From Schistosoma haematobium (lineage: Eukaryota > Platyhelminthes > Trematoda > Strigeidida > Schistosomatidae): a DNA stretch of 64,000 nucleotides. The DNA lies in the NCBI RefSeq assembly GCF_000699445.3, contig NC_067196.1:33500616-33564615 (forward strand), read 5' to 3'. Each line of letters starts with the position of its first letter. Position 1 is the first letter of the stretch. This document shows positions 45,901-57,162 of this stretch, piece by piece. Under the pieces are notes generated by a model. It saw nothing but the letters and a program-made list of their open reading frames with translations, was not told the origin of the DNA and ran no database searches. The position numbers were made by a program, and so were the translations under genes.

Positions 45901-48900
45901 AGCAGTAGGTCCTGGGTTCAATTCTCGCAGAGGGCAAGGTCGTGGATGTGCACTGCTGAGGAGTCCTACAATAGGACGAAACGGCCGTCCAGTGCTTCCA
46001 GGTTTCCCATGGTGGTCTGGGTTCAACTGACTCATGATCTTAACCATTGAAACTGTAAGTAATTGGAAAAAAGTATGTAAACAGTTGCTAAGTATGGTGC
46101 CATTCCCCTTCCTATTTTATTCATTTTAATTTTTGCAAAATAATAAAATCTGATTTTTATTTAGTTATATATAATATAAAGATATCTAGTTATATATAGT
46201 TGTTCTATCTACAAGTTCTTTTTGATTTCAGTATTTAGTCAAATTTGATTGTATCTCTTATGAAATATATGATGATTAAGCATATCTAATTACACCTTCC
46301 TAGATATATTTCAGAACACATTCTTGAATTTACTTATCATAAAACATTTATATATCAGAACAGTTTGAAAAGTGTAGGTTTATGAATAAAAAATGACAGG
46401 AAATATTTTCTATAAAGGTGAAGAATTTCCATGTTATTGATAATAAGTAGTTTCGTAGTGTTTATATGAATAATTATCACAAAAATTGTGTTAAGTAAGC
46501 ATTTATCGGTTCCTACTTTTATTTATCCAGTAGACATTTTCATGATCTTTGAGATAGCTACTGTTATAAATAATGAATCATTTACATTTGAATTAATTAC
46601 ATGAAAAAAAATACAACATTTTATGTTATTCAAATGCATCGTTCATCGGTGATATGAGAATTAGATTCAAATAATGCTGGTTCAAATAATGTATTGATCA
46701 GCATTTTAATTTCTTCACTTCTATGTTTGATAATTAAATGTTTTAAGGCGGGCATGATTAGTGAGATGTTGAAATTATTGAGTTGAATAAGTTTATCAAG
46801 AAAATTCCATTATTTAGTGAATTAAAAGCATCAGTGTAAACTTGAGAAGCCGCTAGTATTATCGTATAATTAATTAAAAATTTGTTACTTAGTGTAAACC
46901 ACTTCTTCAGAGAATAAATTACTTACTTTCTTACGCCTGTTATCACTCGACGCCCACCAACACTCCCCATCCAACTCTATCCTGGGCAGTCTTTTCCAGT
47001 TCTTCCCAGTTGCCATTCATCCTTTTCATATCTGCTTCTGTTTCCTGAAGTAATGTGTTCTTTGGCCTTCCTCTTTTCTGGTTCTTTTCAGGATTCCAAG
47101 TCAGGGCTAGCCTTGTGATGCAGTTTGGTGATTTCCGCAATGTATATCCCATCCATTTTCATCATCTTTCTCTAATTTCCTCTTTAACTAGAAGCTGGTT
47201 TGTCCTTTCCCACAGTACGCTGTTGCTGATGGTATCCGGCCAACGGATTTTGAGTATCTTGCGCAAAAAAAACTATTTATAAATACTTGTACGTTCTGGA
47301 TGATGATTGTAGTAGTTCTCCACGTTTCAGCTTTGTATAGGAGAACTGTCTTGAGACTGGTATTGAAGATTGTGAATTTGGTATTGGTTGAGAGTTGTTT
47401 TGAGTTCCATATGTTCTTGAAGTGCAGTAATGCTGTCTTTTCTTTTCCAATCCTCACCTTTACATCTCCATCCGATCCTCCATGTTCATCTATGATGCTA
47501 CCCAGATACGTGAATGTTTGCATCTTTTTCAGAGCATTTCCATCAAGTGTCAGAGAATAGATAATCAGAATAAATACTATGTAAACTTGGGTTAATTTGA
47601 TTTGGTCATTTATTCACTGAAGAAGTGGTTTACATTGAGTCACGAAATTTCGGAAAATCTAATTTGTCTACTCGTTAGGATATTACAATTGTATTATTTT
47701 TTATTTAAAACGTTTATTTACTGTTTCAGAGTTTATTTAGATTGACTTCATCCCTGACAATATATCTGACACAGTCTTTCTTTATCGTTTTTCTTTGTCA
47801 ACCGATATATTAAATCTGTTACAACATGTCAATTATTTTGTATTACACCTGAGAGTTGGTTAGGGTTTTTACCTTTTTACTTCCTTGCTTAAAGTGACTA
47901 CAAAGAGTCTCTAATCGTTGCATCTGTCAGAAATAATTACCGTTTAGGCTTTATGATGCATGGATACCTTACAAGAATGATAAGTTTACTTCTGAAAATG
48001 CTGAGTTATAATCAGCATTTGTTTAGAAACCTAGATCAATAAATGTCACTTATAAATAAGCTTACCCAAAAAGTAAACAAAATCGTTTTCTCGAAAATGT
48101 GGAGAATAAGGAATTTCTGAAAACTGTGCGACTTTTAAAATGAATTCTGTGTTTTTGGGGCTTTGACTGCAGTCCAATAGCTTCACAGTTTGAGACGAGC
48201 TAGGTGCACCACAATCATCGTACGTTTTTTTGCTCATTGTCTACAATGTAGGATGAAAAATATAATACACATTATTCAGAATGATAAAACTAATGTGAAT
48301 GATCTTATTAAATATTAGCCAAGACATTGAAATTATCCAGTCACTTTGAAAATATAGTTATTTTTGATTAGATGACTTCCGTTTAATTATTGAATCTTTA
48401 ATAAACAGTCGACAATATTTGTTTTAAATGATTTAGCTCTAAAATACGTTTTTTTATGAAAAAGCAACATGCCAGGCTATCTGAAAGTGAAAACTAAATA
48501 ACATAATACGGTAACAAAACGCTTAAAGGTATCTTCAAATAATAGATATCCATTGCCTTAGTCGTTATTTACATGAACAGAATTATTTTATTTATTGCCT
48601 GGTTGAAATTTTCTTGATACTATTTGGGAGTATATGTTACACATATTGATCTTATACCTAATACATCACTTTAAGTCAATATTGACATAATATGATGAAT
48701 GGACTGAGAATATATTGTAAAATCAAATTTTACCGTCTATCTAGTGGAAGAGAAGTAATTCAAGAGATGAATATAAATCATCACTGAAAACTATCATTTT
48801 CAAAACTAACAAGTTTATATCTAGTACCATTCCATTGAAACAAATATAAAGTTTTGGATAAAGCTTGTTTGTTACTTCATTGATGGTTTTGAAGTTTGTA

Positions 48901-51900
48901 AAATGTCTTAATTCGTCACATTTTATGAGTTCGCTATAACAGATCGAATGGATAAAAAGATCGAGTCCCATAAGAAATGTCATTTCCTTCCAGATTGCAT
49001 ATGCTCTTTGATGATGAGTGCTAACTGGCATAAAACCCAGATCCAGGATTAATTACTTAGATCCTCCAAACATCTTAACACATTTCACATAATTCCATGT
49101 CATATAGACAACTGACCACAACTCAATATGATAGACAGAAGTTCATCGGCATCAAAGTACTGTAGAACTATGACACTGTTGCACTTCTCAAGGACTAGTC
49201 AACTGTAAAAATGAAGTCTATCTATTCGTATCATAGACTAAGTTTATTAAAATAACATCTCCTTTCATATCAATAAACCTATTTTACTCAATATTTTTGG
49301 TTATTATTGATATTATTGAACATTTAGACTTTTGCGTAAGAAAGTAAAATATGATGTAAAGCTATCAGCTTTTATTCAGAAGCTCTAAAAATACGTGTGA
49401 AAATATTATAATTTAGGGTATGTTTTATATTGAGTTTATTGTGACAGTTCTATCATCCTGTGAAGGGGAAAAAGAGAAAGAATTTTACTTGTATCAAGAA
49501 TTTCTTAAGAATTTCTTATAAAAAGAAAGAGAAATAAGTGATAAGAAAGCGATGTTCAAATTTACAGTTTATTTGAGTAAATTTAAAGTAACTTAATTTA
49601 TGTATGCTGAAATGATATAAATCCAAACTAATGCAAACAGAGAGACTGTGAATGTACATTATTAAATATATAAAATGAATAATTAGCATACAACCGGATT
49701 TCACTCACTACGTACATAAAGCCTTACTACGTTGTGATTTATCATGGAACAAAAGTATTTTATCCTTAGAGCACATCGTCTTTTAAACTACAGTCATAAT
49801 TAAACACATCTAATCTATGCGACATTTTAACTTCTACAACTATATTTACCTCAATGTACCCAAAGCAAAGGGGCTTTTATTATCTTTGCTAAAGACAAAT
49901 GCATGATTTAAGTAACGAGTATATTTGATTTATCTGTGACCTTAAAAACATATAACAGAATAATATATTCAAAATTTAGGTAGCTGTTAAGGTTGTAGTA
50001 GACATCATTTCAATGAATTGTCTGTAGATGATTAAAATTTGATAAGAAAGTAAAATATTAAGTTACGAAACAATCAAAATCGAAATATTTCGTGGTCTTT
50101 CAAATGTAAATTTTAACTTACCCAAAATAATTTTTGACTTCTTCTCACATCACTAGGACATATAAAAACTATATTGTCACCTTCTTTTACTCTGAACATT
50201 GTTACGTTCGATGAAAATCTATAAACAGAAATAATCAAAATCTATTCTATTAAACAATATTCTTGTCTATATTTTTAAAAAAATTACAGTAATATACGAA
50301 AATTTGTTGATTGAATGATTTCAAGAATTAACCATCCATAAATAACTTAGATTTCATACAATCTACTGACAGTTTCTTTAAATTAAAGCTATGATGAATA
50401 GTGGCTAGCAGTGGAATCCAGGACGCGCGTTTCGTCTTATTTGGGACTTGTCAGCTGGATGTACCTGCATCTCAGAGTTGATGTTCACTCTGGGACTCGA
50501 ACAATACCAAGTGAACAATACCAAGTGAATTTAAAATGATGAAAGTTATTTATCTTAAATAGAGTTTTCAAAGTATTGGTAAGATTTATTAAACTGTCAG
50601 TCTACTTATTCATATTTTGTATATACTCTGCCTCTTTATGATTTGATGTTTATAAAATAATCATTCGCGATTGTGTACACCTGAGACATTTTAATCAGCC
50701 CAAAGCCATTCGGGAATTTAATAGTTTTACAGAGCTGATAAAGTGTTAGGAAATATTCTACTTTTCTCCACAAATCAGCATAGTTACCAAATAATCGCAT
50801 ATATATATATGAAACAATGAAACGATAAAGCTACTTTCAATGATTGTATTTTACAGAATCTCAACATTTTTAAGCAGTTCAAACCATGAGGAACCAGTTG
50901 TGAAATAGTATTTGAGTTTTAAGCACAAGTTTATGATAAAAATGCCAGATATCTTACTAGCTGCTATTTGTGTTGAAATCAATCACGTATATTTCCAAGA
51001 GATGATTTTACCACCACTTATGAAAACAATCTCAAAAATCTTGAATAAAACAATTATAAAATGAAACTTTTAAGAAGCACTTTTGGTAAATAAATTCCTA
51101 TGATAAATAATTTTTATCAGAAGGGGTTTGTGGAGATGTTAGAAATTTCACAGATTGAAATCAGGAGTCAATTGAAGCTAGACCACCATGGAAAACCTGG
51201 GAGCATTGGACGGTCGTTTCGTCCTAGTGTAGGACTCCTCAGCAGTGCGCATCCACGATCCCGCACCCCGCGAGATTCGAACCCAGGACCTATTGGTCTC
51301 GCGCTAAGCGCTTGACCAACTAGATCACTGAGCTGAGGAGTCCAATACTAGGACGAAACGGCCGTTTAGTGCTTCCAGGTTTTCCATGGTGGTCTAGCTT
51401 CAATTGACTCATGACTTCAATCTGTGAAGTGATTCTTGTAAACAACTCGAAGTGAAGTTGTGTTCAAACAAAAAGCAGTTGTTAGTCTACCTCTTCCATG
51501 ATAAATTCATAGTTTTGATTAAAATTGTATTCAACTAATATCATTATTATTGTTTAAAGTTTTTTATGGAATCTTCGTTATGTTATTTATTTCAGAAACT
51601 TCAAAATTATCTTTTCATAAACCAATTTCACTAATTCTGACATATGTGTAAACTCTTTGAATCCTCTCCAATCATTGCATAATAAATACTATCAGTTATA
51701 AGCAGTTGATGAAGAACCACGATATTAAAATGAATTCGAAATATGCTGTCTGAAATGTTGTTTTTGATTCATTCAAATTTCCAAACTATCAGTCTAGTTC
51801 ATTTCAACACAGATTTACTTCCTTAAATGATATCATTAGTTTATTTACAGTCACTTAATTATTATCAGCTTCATATCTAGCAGAAAACATTTGACATCTT

Positions 51901-54900
51901 AGTTTACATAACCAAATTACCTTATACTAAGATTAATTGTTATATATCACATTCATTATATAAAAAAAATAGTCAACTTCGTGTTGGAATTTGGATGATT
52001 ATTTAGGTTAGTTAGAATACTCGTCTAAAATAAGGATCCAAAAATTGTTTACGTGTAAGACATGTTAACATTCGTAACTCTGCAGAAAGTGTAAATTTTT
52101 CTATTTCATTTGATACTTAGTACCAAGTTGTGTCAAGAAAATAAACTTAGTTGACCCATAGTGTCTAATATTTATTTACACTGTTATAATTTGAAGATTT
52201 AGCAATTGACTTTGGCTAATGGTAATGAAGTTAATTAATCACATAGTTCTAATAATCTTCATTTTATTATTATACTATCCAAATTTATCAAAAGAACTAA
52301 TTGCATTACATTTCTCAAAAGAAAACTCCCTACACTTATTATTCAAGGGATAAATGAACTTGTTAACTTGAAGTGAAAAATTTTAATCGAAACAAGTGAA
52401 ACTGAATTTTTATAAATCTTGTTTGTAGAGTCATATAATCCCAAATTAATTATAATAGAATTTATGTTCAAGTAAATTACAACCGATTATCTCAACTCTT
52501 ATTCAACTGATGAAATCTCATATAAATAATTGTTAAGACACAATGATCAATTGAATTGAATTGCACATTCAAGTATTGACTATATTAGAAGAAATATCTA
52601 TAGTCTGTTATATTCAATTATTCAATTTTTCAGTACTGTCATTTCAAAAACAAAAGAAGAAAACGGAAAAACTGCTTGAAAAACTTTGTAGTAATAATAA
52701 TCATGTTAATTCGTTTCCTGTCAATCTTGATAAGTACGTCACTAATGAAAATAAAACATTTTTAGTTAGTTTCAATTTTTCCGTCCCTGTAGTGCGAATG
52801 TTTAGATCGGAGATGAATGTCAAATTTGCAGACTTCTATGATTACCTGAGTGCGCTAATCCCTACGTCATTAGATAATCAAAGTTTGTGTAAAGCTAAAC
52901 TGGTGAATATAGAGCAGTAATTTTATAATCACGGACCAAAGTAGAGAAGCATATTGACTTCCAAAAATTTTAAATTCCTTAAGGAGCAACGTACAAACCT
53001 TGATATTGTCTTGCTGAAGCGTGATAAATGATCAAATGTTATCATGAACAAGCGTGAATATAAAAGTGAGATATTATAGATACTCAGTGATTAAAGTAAA
53101 TTTATGTCTGATGTCGAATTTGAAGGTATTACCAAACTAAAGCGAAGAATAAACTCAAACCTAGTGAAACTGCTGCACATGAATATTATTGACAAGGAGG
53201 AATTAGGTTTTCTAAGACCTATGAGTTTTAAATATCTTTATTTAGATGGTTTACTTAAAGCTCGTAAATTGAACGTTGCTTCACACTCAATTTTATCAAC
53301 GTATCAATCACCTGCACACAGCCTGGCTAAATGGTTAACCGAATTGTTGGGTCGTATCCGAAGGTGTCTATGTAAGTATTCTCTGGGAAACTCGACTGAA
53401 TCAGTTGAATATTTTGATGATATTAATATCAGGGGAAAGAAAATGCAGTCTTTTGACGTGAATTCCTTGTTCAAAAATATACCTTTACAGAAGACTATTG
53501 ACATTTTATATGACTATATATCTTTGAACAACCCTACATTACCTATTCCTTTAAAAATTCTTAAAGATTTGTTACCATTTTGTACTGACAAAGTTTAGTT
53601 CACATTTGAAGTTGAATGCTTTCGCCAGATTGTTGGAGTTTCAATAGGTTGTCCGTTAGGACCATTATTAGCTGACGTACTTATGGCTCATGTTGAAAAT
53701 CTGGTTGAACACAGTCAAAAACATGTCTCTTTATACGAGATATGAGGATGGCATCATAGTTATCTGTGAAAAAAAGGAGGATATAAACTGTTTATTGAAT
53801 AAACTTAACATTCTTCCAAACCATATCAGTTTTTCATTTGAACAAGTGAACAACGACCAGCTTCCTTTCTTAGACATATTTAAGATAAGACGATTCAATA
53901 ATACGGTTCAAACGAGCCAACTTAGACAGCTCAGTACCTTAGTTATAATAGTTATTGCGCAGTTCAATACAAACAACGTTTGATAAGGTACCTATTTACC
54001 AGGTTTGATCGTATTCGCACAAACTTTGCTACTGATTATTAATAGTAAATTGTTATCCTTGAAGATTCATAAATCGGTGGAAAGATCATAATATATCGAG
54101 AACTAAAACATTTTTGGTACAAAAAACCTGTCTACACTATCTTACCATTCAGATGTGAGTGAAATAGCCTTATATTGAAATGTAGGTTTAAATCAGTTAG
54201 TAACAAAACGTACAACGTAGCAAAGGTCATTATCGAAGAAAAAAGGTCCATGCTTCACCAAAGACCTAAAAGACATGAAAACGATTGCGTCACATCCCAT
54301 TGTGTTTATTAATTTAAACGTGTGTGTGTGACCATACATACATAGAAAGGAGTAATGATATCCAAATTAACGTGTCTAAACATATACCTAAATGAATAAG
54401 AACTTTCGTTTAAATTTGAACGAATAGTTTCACAATATTTGGGCGCCGAGTTAATTTGAGACATTAAAAAGAAGAATATATTTGGCTGCAAATACAAGTG
54501 AAATCAACTGACCCAATAAGAGTAGATGATAAAAATCTATCATCCCCTGTTGAAAAACATATAGTTGAAACAGGTCATAAGGTTGATCTTAGCACAGTTT
54601 TTGCGGTGTTGTACAAAGGTTGTACTAAGGTTTATTGAAGCCTTTACCATACGAAAATTCAAACCTCCTTTTGTGTGTTCAAAAGTCTTTTCTTACCTTA
54701 AACTTGCCCTCACAGTATTAGTTAATTATCTAGCGTAGTGAGTTTCACATCGTTTTTCACACTATTTTCTTTATTAACTTAGTTTCCTCACACCCTCCAT
54801 TTGTCTAGATGACCCTTTATTTTTTATATAAATATTTCTAGCAAGTATATGTGTGATCGGATTGTTTGTAATGTATTACATATAATGTACATCATAGTTC

Positions 54901-55964
54901 TGATAATCTTCTCAGTATCCATCAGTAAGGTATATGCGCAATATTACGGTGAAATCGATGCGTTGAACTTTGGTTACATAATAGTTCAGTCCCGTAGTTC
55001 GAAACTTAATGATATAAATTCGAATATCACGCAAATGATTCGGTTTCTGATAAGGTTTTGCTTCTGAATGGGATCTAGTAAAATACTTAAATTCAGGTCA
55101 CTTTTAAGTAAGTCTAATCACATAACATCAAAGTATTCCACAATATTTGGATTATTTTCTTAATTGATTGAGTTGTAAATGTACCGTGAACTAATCGACA
55201 TGATATTGGTCACGAATACATAAATATGATTCGATGTGCTATTCAGTCTTGTTAGTATATGAATTCAGTTTAACCATATATGGTTTAGTGTAACTCTACA
55301 TATCGAAGAACACATTAATTATTCAAATGATCTAAAGAGAGAAATACAACGCATTTCTTGAAAATTTATCTACAAAGTTAAGCGAATTGTTCTGAAAAGT
55401 TTTCCTCTAAACACACTTTAGTTCAGATAAGACTGTATAAATTCATTAGTTTGAATTGAGCTCCAAATCAACGTAGCCGATCAGATTCTTAATCTTATTT
55501 TATATTTAATTGGTATCGTCTATTCACATTCCTCTATTGAATCGACATTAATCGTCAACATTTCTTATCTATAATTCAATTTCGACCTGCTGTTTATCAC
55601 TATCATTTAGACAGTTGTATAATATTTTTTTTCTATGGTACTTGATACATGAGAATTACTTTGTTAACTAGTCATTACCCACCTATAATAATAAAGACGA
55701 ACATAGATTTACTAACCTATGGACATACTTTTTAAACTTTATCAAATAATATCTATTAAATCATATTCATCTTAAACGTTCTTAATACATTTTATACTCC
55801 TAAGAATATTAATGATTAATGTGTGAATTCAGAGTTATTTGTAAAGTATTTTCTTTTTATTTGTGTTCAGTAATAATTATAATACTCATTATTCCTTCAA
55901 ATGATAACTTCCAATGGTATATGATTAGATAAAAAATAAATTCAACAAACATAAATAAGTACAT
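42193..55964 (-). CDS. Ephrin-like transmembrane ligand (spliced gene, 4 to 5 exons)
   Basis: Ephrins are membrane-bound ligands of Eph receptor tyrosine kinases and act in cell-contact signalling. Exons are 50218-50122, 48240-48066, 45386-45306 and 42932-42193, plus a tentative first exon at 55964-55909. All junction phases agree and the joined length is 1149 nt (382 codons plus stop). The ectodomain shows [46 protein letters not shown] and [13 protein letters not shown], giving the four cysteines of the ephrin fold. A transmembrane helix, a Cys-rich juxtamembrane segment and a tail ending ISV follow, as in B-type ephrins. The loop between FVYFL and HDLC is much shorter than usual, so a small exon may be missing. 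Confidence 0.75.
43020..43494 (+). mobile_element. GC-rich short retroposon with (AAAT)n tail
   Basis: The 475-bp GC-rich insert ends in an AAAT repeat and is flanked by AATTCAACTAAAG (43007-43019 and 43495-43507), a perfect 13-bp target duplication. It is either a SINE or a 5'-truncated non-LTR element. Its short ORFs show no known domain. It lies in the last ephrin intron, antisense to the gene, 88 bp from the acceptor. Confidence 0.8.
43508..45305. other. Intron sequence, nothing recognised
   Basis: Intron of the ephrin-like gene. A 65-codon minus-strand ORF (45013-44816) has no recognisable domain. Confidence 0.4.
45306..45386 (-). CDS. Ephrin-like gene, penultimate exon
   Basis: Acceptor TTCTTGTTTCAG precedes 45386 and donor GTAATC follows 45306. 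The 81-nt exon enters with two bases of a split codon and leaves with one, matching its neighbours. It encodes [20 protein letters not shown]. The Cys-x-x-Tyr-Asn pattern and the beta strand after it are the last conserved part of an ephrin ectodomain. Confidence 0.8.
45718..46055. repeat. Type B head-to-head foldback with two hammerheads (B9)
   Basis: A minus-strand unit (45718-45862) meets a plus-strand unit (45862-46055) inside the tRNA-like head, giving a palindrome of about 330 bp. The left ribozyme has GAAG in place of GAAA. The right one is intact. An ORF crossing it is incidental. Confidence 0.85.
45949..45996 (+). ncRNA. Hammerhead ribozyme, type B, fully canonical
   Basis: Stem I GCACTG/CAGTGC is perfect. 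The core CTGAGGAG, stem II GTCC/GGAC around TACAATA, GAAAC, GGCC loop and cleavage triplet GTC (C17 at 45989) are all present. This is the best-preserved ribozyme in the window. Confidence 0.8.
46056..46874. other. Intron sequence, nothing recognised
   Basis: AT-rich intron of the ephrin-like gene. Confidence 0.4.
46920..47560 (-). pseudogene. RTE reverse transcriptase, 5'-truncated fragment
   Basis: On the minus strand it encodes [28 protein letters not shown] and [12 protein letters not shown]. After a frameshift it gives [20 protein letters not shown] and KRGRPKNTL. It ends in GTAA units (46920-46930). Truncation at the 5' end is normal for non-LTR insertions. Confidence 0.85.
47614..47670 (+). 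other. Hammerhead-like relaxed motif in family F (F2 right arm)
   Basis: CTGAAGA, one extra A, a 7-bp stem (GTGGTTT/GAGTCAC with wobbles) and CGAAAT. It resembles a hammerhead, but the inserted base makes catalysis doubtful. Confidence 0.3.
48066..48240 (-). CDS. Ephrin-like gene, central exon
   Basis: Acceptor CCTACATTGTAG precedes 48240 and donor GTAAGC follows 48066. The 175-nt exon starts in phase 0 and ends after one base of a codon. It encodes [20 protein letters not shown] and then [17 protein letters not shown] and FVYFL, matching the ephrin pattern of two cysteines followed by F-x-x-K-x-x-x-F-S-x-x-P. The exon reading on past the donor to a stop is not used. Confidence 0.82.
48241..48999. 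other. Intron sequence, nothing recognised
   Basis: AT-rich intron. A 96-codon minus-strand ORF (49031-48741) overlaps repeat C3 and is not supported. Confidence 0.4.
49000..49210 (+). repeat. Very degenerate type C-like repeat (C3)
   Basis: 'gatgatgagtgctaactggc' followed by 'ataaaacccagatccagg' and a tail ending 'gtcaactgtaaa' follows the order of C1 and C2. No tRNA-like head survives. Confidence 0.35.
49211..50121. other. Intron sequence, nothing recognised
   Basis: AT-rich intron of the ephrin-like gene. Confidence 0.4.
50122..50218 (-). CDS. Ephrin-like gene, first ectodomain exon
   Basis: Acceptor TTTCTGTTTATAG precedes 50218 and donor GTAAGT (consensus) follows 50122. The 97-nt exon begins with the last base of a split codon and ends in phase 0, matching the next exon. 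It encodes [20 protein letters not shown], the N-terminal strand of an ephrin, and includes an N-glycosylation sequon (NVT) and the first conserved Cys. Confidence 0.8.
50396..50522 (-). repeat. Type A hammerhead fragment (A5)
   Basis: The minus strand holds the B-box remnant, stem I and a ribozyme whose invariant G8 is A (CTGACAAG), so it is inactive. Stem I (TCCAG/CTGGA) is perfect. Confidence 0.7.
50523..51115. other. Intron sequence, nothing recognised
   Basis: AT-rich, with a short (TA)n near 50800. Confidence 0.4.
51116..51432. repeat. Type B head-to-head foldback with two hammerheads (B10)
   Basis: A minus-strand unit with right end, ribozyme and full tRNA-like head (51116-51334) turns into a plus-strand hammerhead and right end (51334-51432). 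The turn falls at the shared bases 'ctgag' of the A-box region and the ribozyme core. The plus ribozyme has lost its stem I 5' strand at the junction and has GTT as triplet. Confidence 0.85.
51202..51250 (-). ncRNA. Hammerhead ribozyme, type B (minus strand)
   Basis: CTGAGGAG, stem II GTCC/GGAC, GAAAC, GACC loop, GTC. Stem I GCACTG/CAATGC has one mismatch. The core is intact. Confidence 0.7.
51433..52560. other. Intron sequence, nothing recognised
   Basis: AT-rich, within the putative first intron of the ephrin-like gene. Confidence 0.4.
52561..54680 (+). pseudogene. Penelope-like element reverse transcriptase, decayed
   Basis: PLEs encode an RT followed by a GIY-YIG endonuclease. In order: an N-terminal domain ([14 protein letters not shown], about 52755-52795), [43 protein letters not shown], a stop at 53598, then [23 protein letters not shown], a frameshift, [11 protein letters not shown] in place of the usual RYVDD, LPFLDI, and near 54550-54660 the tail motif [15 protein letters not shown]. 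Frameshifts, stops and the altered catalytic motif make it dead. It lies in the ephrin intron, antisense to the gene. A segment at 54340-54465 is a foreign repeat also seen at 5505-5595. Confidence 0.8.
54820..54920 (+). repeat. PLE terminal-repeat remnant
   Basis: 'gcaagtatatgtgtgatcgg' and 'aatgtattac...gtacatcat' match the arms at 34.6 and 35.1 kb. The hammerhead core is destroyed (CTAGCAAG, GTAA). Confidence 0.55.
54921..55908. other. AT-rich DNA, nothing recognised
   Basis: No gene or repeat copy was recognised. Confidence 0.4.
55909..55964 (-). CDS. Candidate signal-peptide exon of the ephrin-like gene
   Basis: From the ATG at 55964 it encodes [18 protein letters not shown] plus two bases. 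Spliced to 50218 it would give YHWK followed by FSSN, fitting the W-x-S-S-N seen at the start of ephrin domains, and the phase is correct. However, the donor (GTTATC) is weak, and the open frame extends upstream to 56078, so the true start is uncertain. Confidence 0.35.
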
Positions 55965-56089
55965 ACTTATAAGAAGCAAAAATTTCAATCCAGTAAACTC
56001 AAACCTGTATTTATCTACCTGTTGAATGTTTATTAATTCAAGTTTAAAATTAAATTTATAATATGTGAATGCTTCCATAGAATATATTT

Positions 56090-56783
56090 TTTTAAATGCA
56101 TTTTAATAAAGGGAAAAGCAAGGTTCTTCAATACAACACAACATGCACTAATCAAGTCCCATTTGACGGAGAAGATTTGGAAAATATAAAAACCTTTGTA
56201 TATCTGAGCAGCATCATTGATGGACACCGCGGATCTGATGCAAATGTGAAGGCGCGGATTAGCAAAGCAAGAGCGGCATATTTACAACTGAAGAACATTT
56301 GGAACTCAAAACAACTGTCACCCAACACCAAAGTCAGAATTTTCAATAAAAATGTCAAGACAGTTCTACTATATGGGGCGGTAACTCGGAGAACTATGAA
56401 AGCCATCATCCAGAAGATAAAAGTGTTTATTAACAACTGTTTACGCGAAATGATTCGAATCCATTGGCCAAACACTATCAGAAACAACCTATTGTAGGAG
56501 GGGGCAAACCAGATTCCAGTAGAGGAAGAAGCTCTGGAAGTAGATAGGACATACATTGAGGAAATCACCCAACTGCGTCACAAGGCAAGCCCTCACACAG
56601 AATCCTTAAGGCCAAAGGAAAAGAGGAGGACCAAAGAACACATTACTCCAAGAAATGGAGACAGACATGAGAAGAATGAATATAAATCGGATAGAACTAA
56701 AAAGGAAGGAACAAAACAGAGTGGGTTGGAGAATGCTGGTCGGTGGCCTATGCTCCATTGGGAGTAACAGTAAGTAAGTAAGT
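56090..56783 (+). pseudogene. RTE reverse transcriptase, 5'-truncated fragment
   Basis: It encodes [50 protein letters not shown] and INNCLREMIRIHWPN. A stop at 56497 and frameshifts in 'gaggaccaaagaacacat' follow. It ends at GTAA units near 56770. It lies just upstream of the candidate first ephrin exon. Confidence 0.85.
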
Positions 56784-57162
56784 AGACAAGACCTTAAGCA
56801 TTATTGATTTATTTATTTACAATTTTTAAAAAAATTATTTGTCATATATTCAAATAACAACAAATAATATAGATCATAACAAGATTGTTTACAACAGAAA
56901 TTTTAAAGAAAATATATCGTTTCAAAGTGAAATAACTCATGCTTTCCTTTTATAAAGATGAATTATTTACTTTAAAATGAATGATATCACTATGGTATTC
57001 ATTAGTGTATTGGATATTTACCATGTTAACATAACATTAATATGTTTTTATATGTTCACTGTAGTTCAATGTAATTAATGTTTAGTCATTATCATTAGTT
57101 CATTGAAATATTGTCTAACAACATGTTTTATACATTTTGATATATTTTAAAAGTGTAGATAT

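Larger units (their letters stand above)
46875..47690. repeat. Family F foldback (F2) split by an RTE fragment
   Basis: The left arm (46880-46917, 'gtaaaccacttcttcagaga') and right arm (47608-47690) are inverted copies. Between them lies a minus-strand RTE 3' fragment (46920-47560). Confidence 0.7.

Noticed and set aside
48741..49031. 96-codon minus-strand ORF
   Set aside because: It overlaps a degenerate repeat inside the ephrin intron and has no recognisable domain or splice signals.
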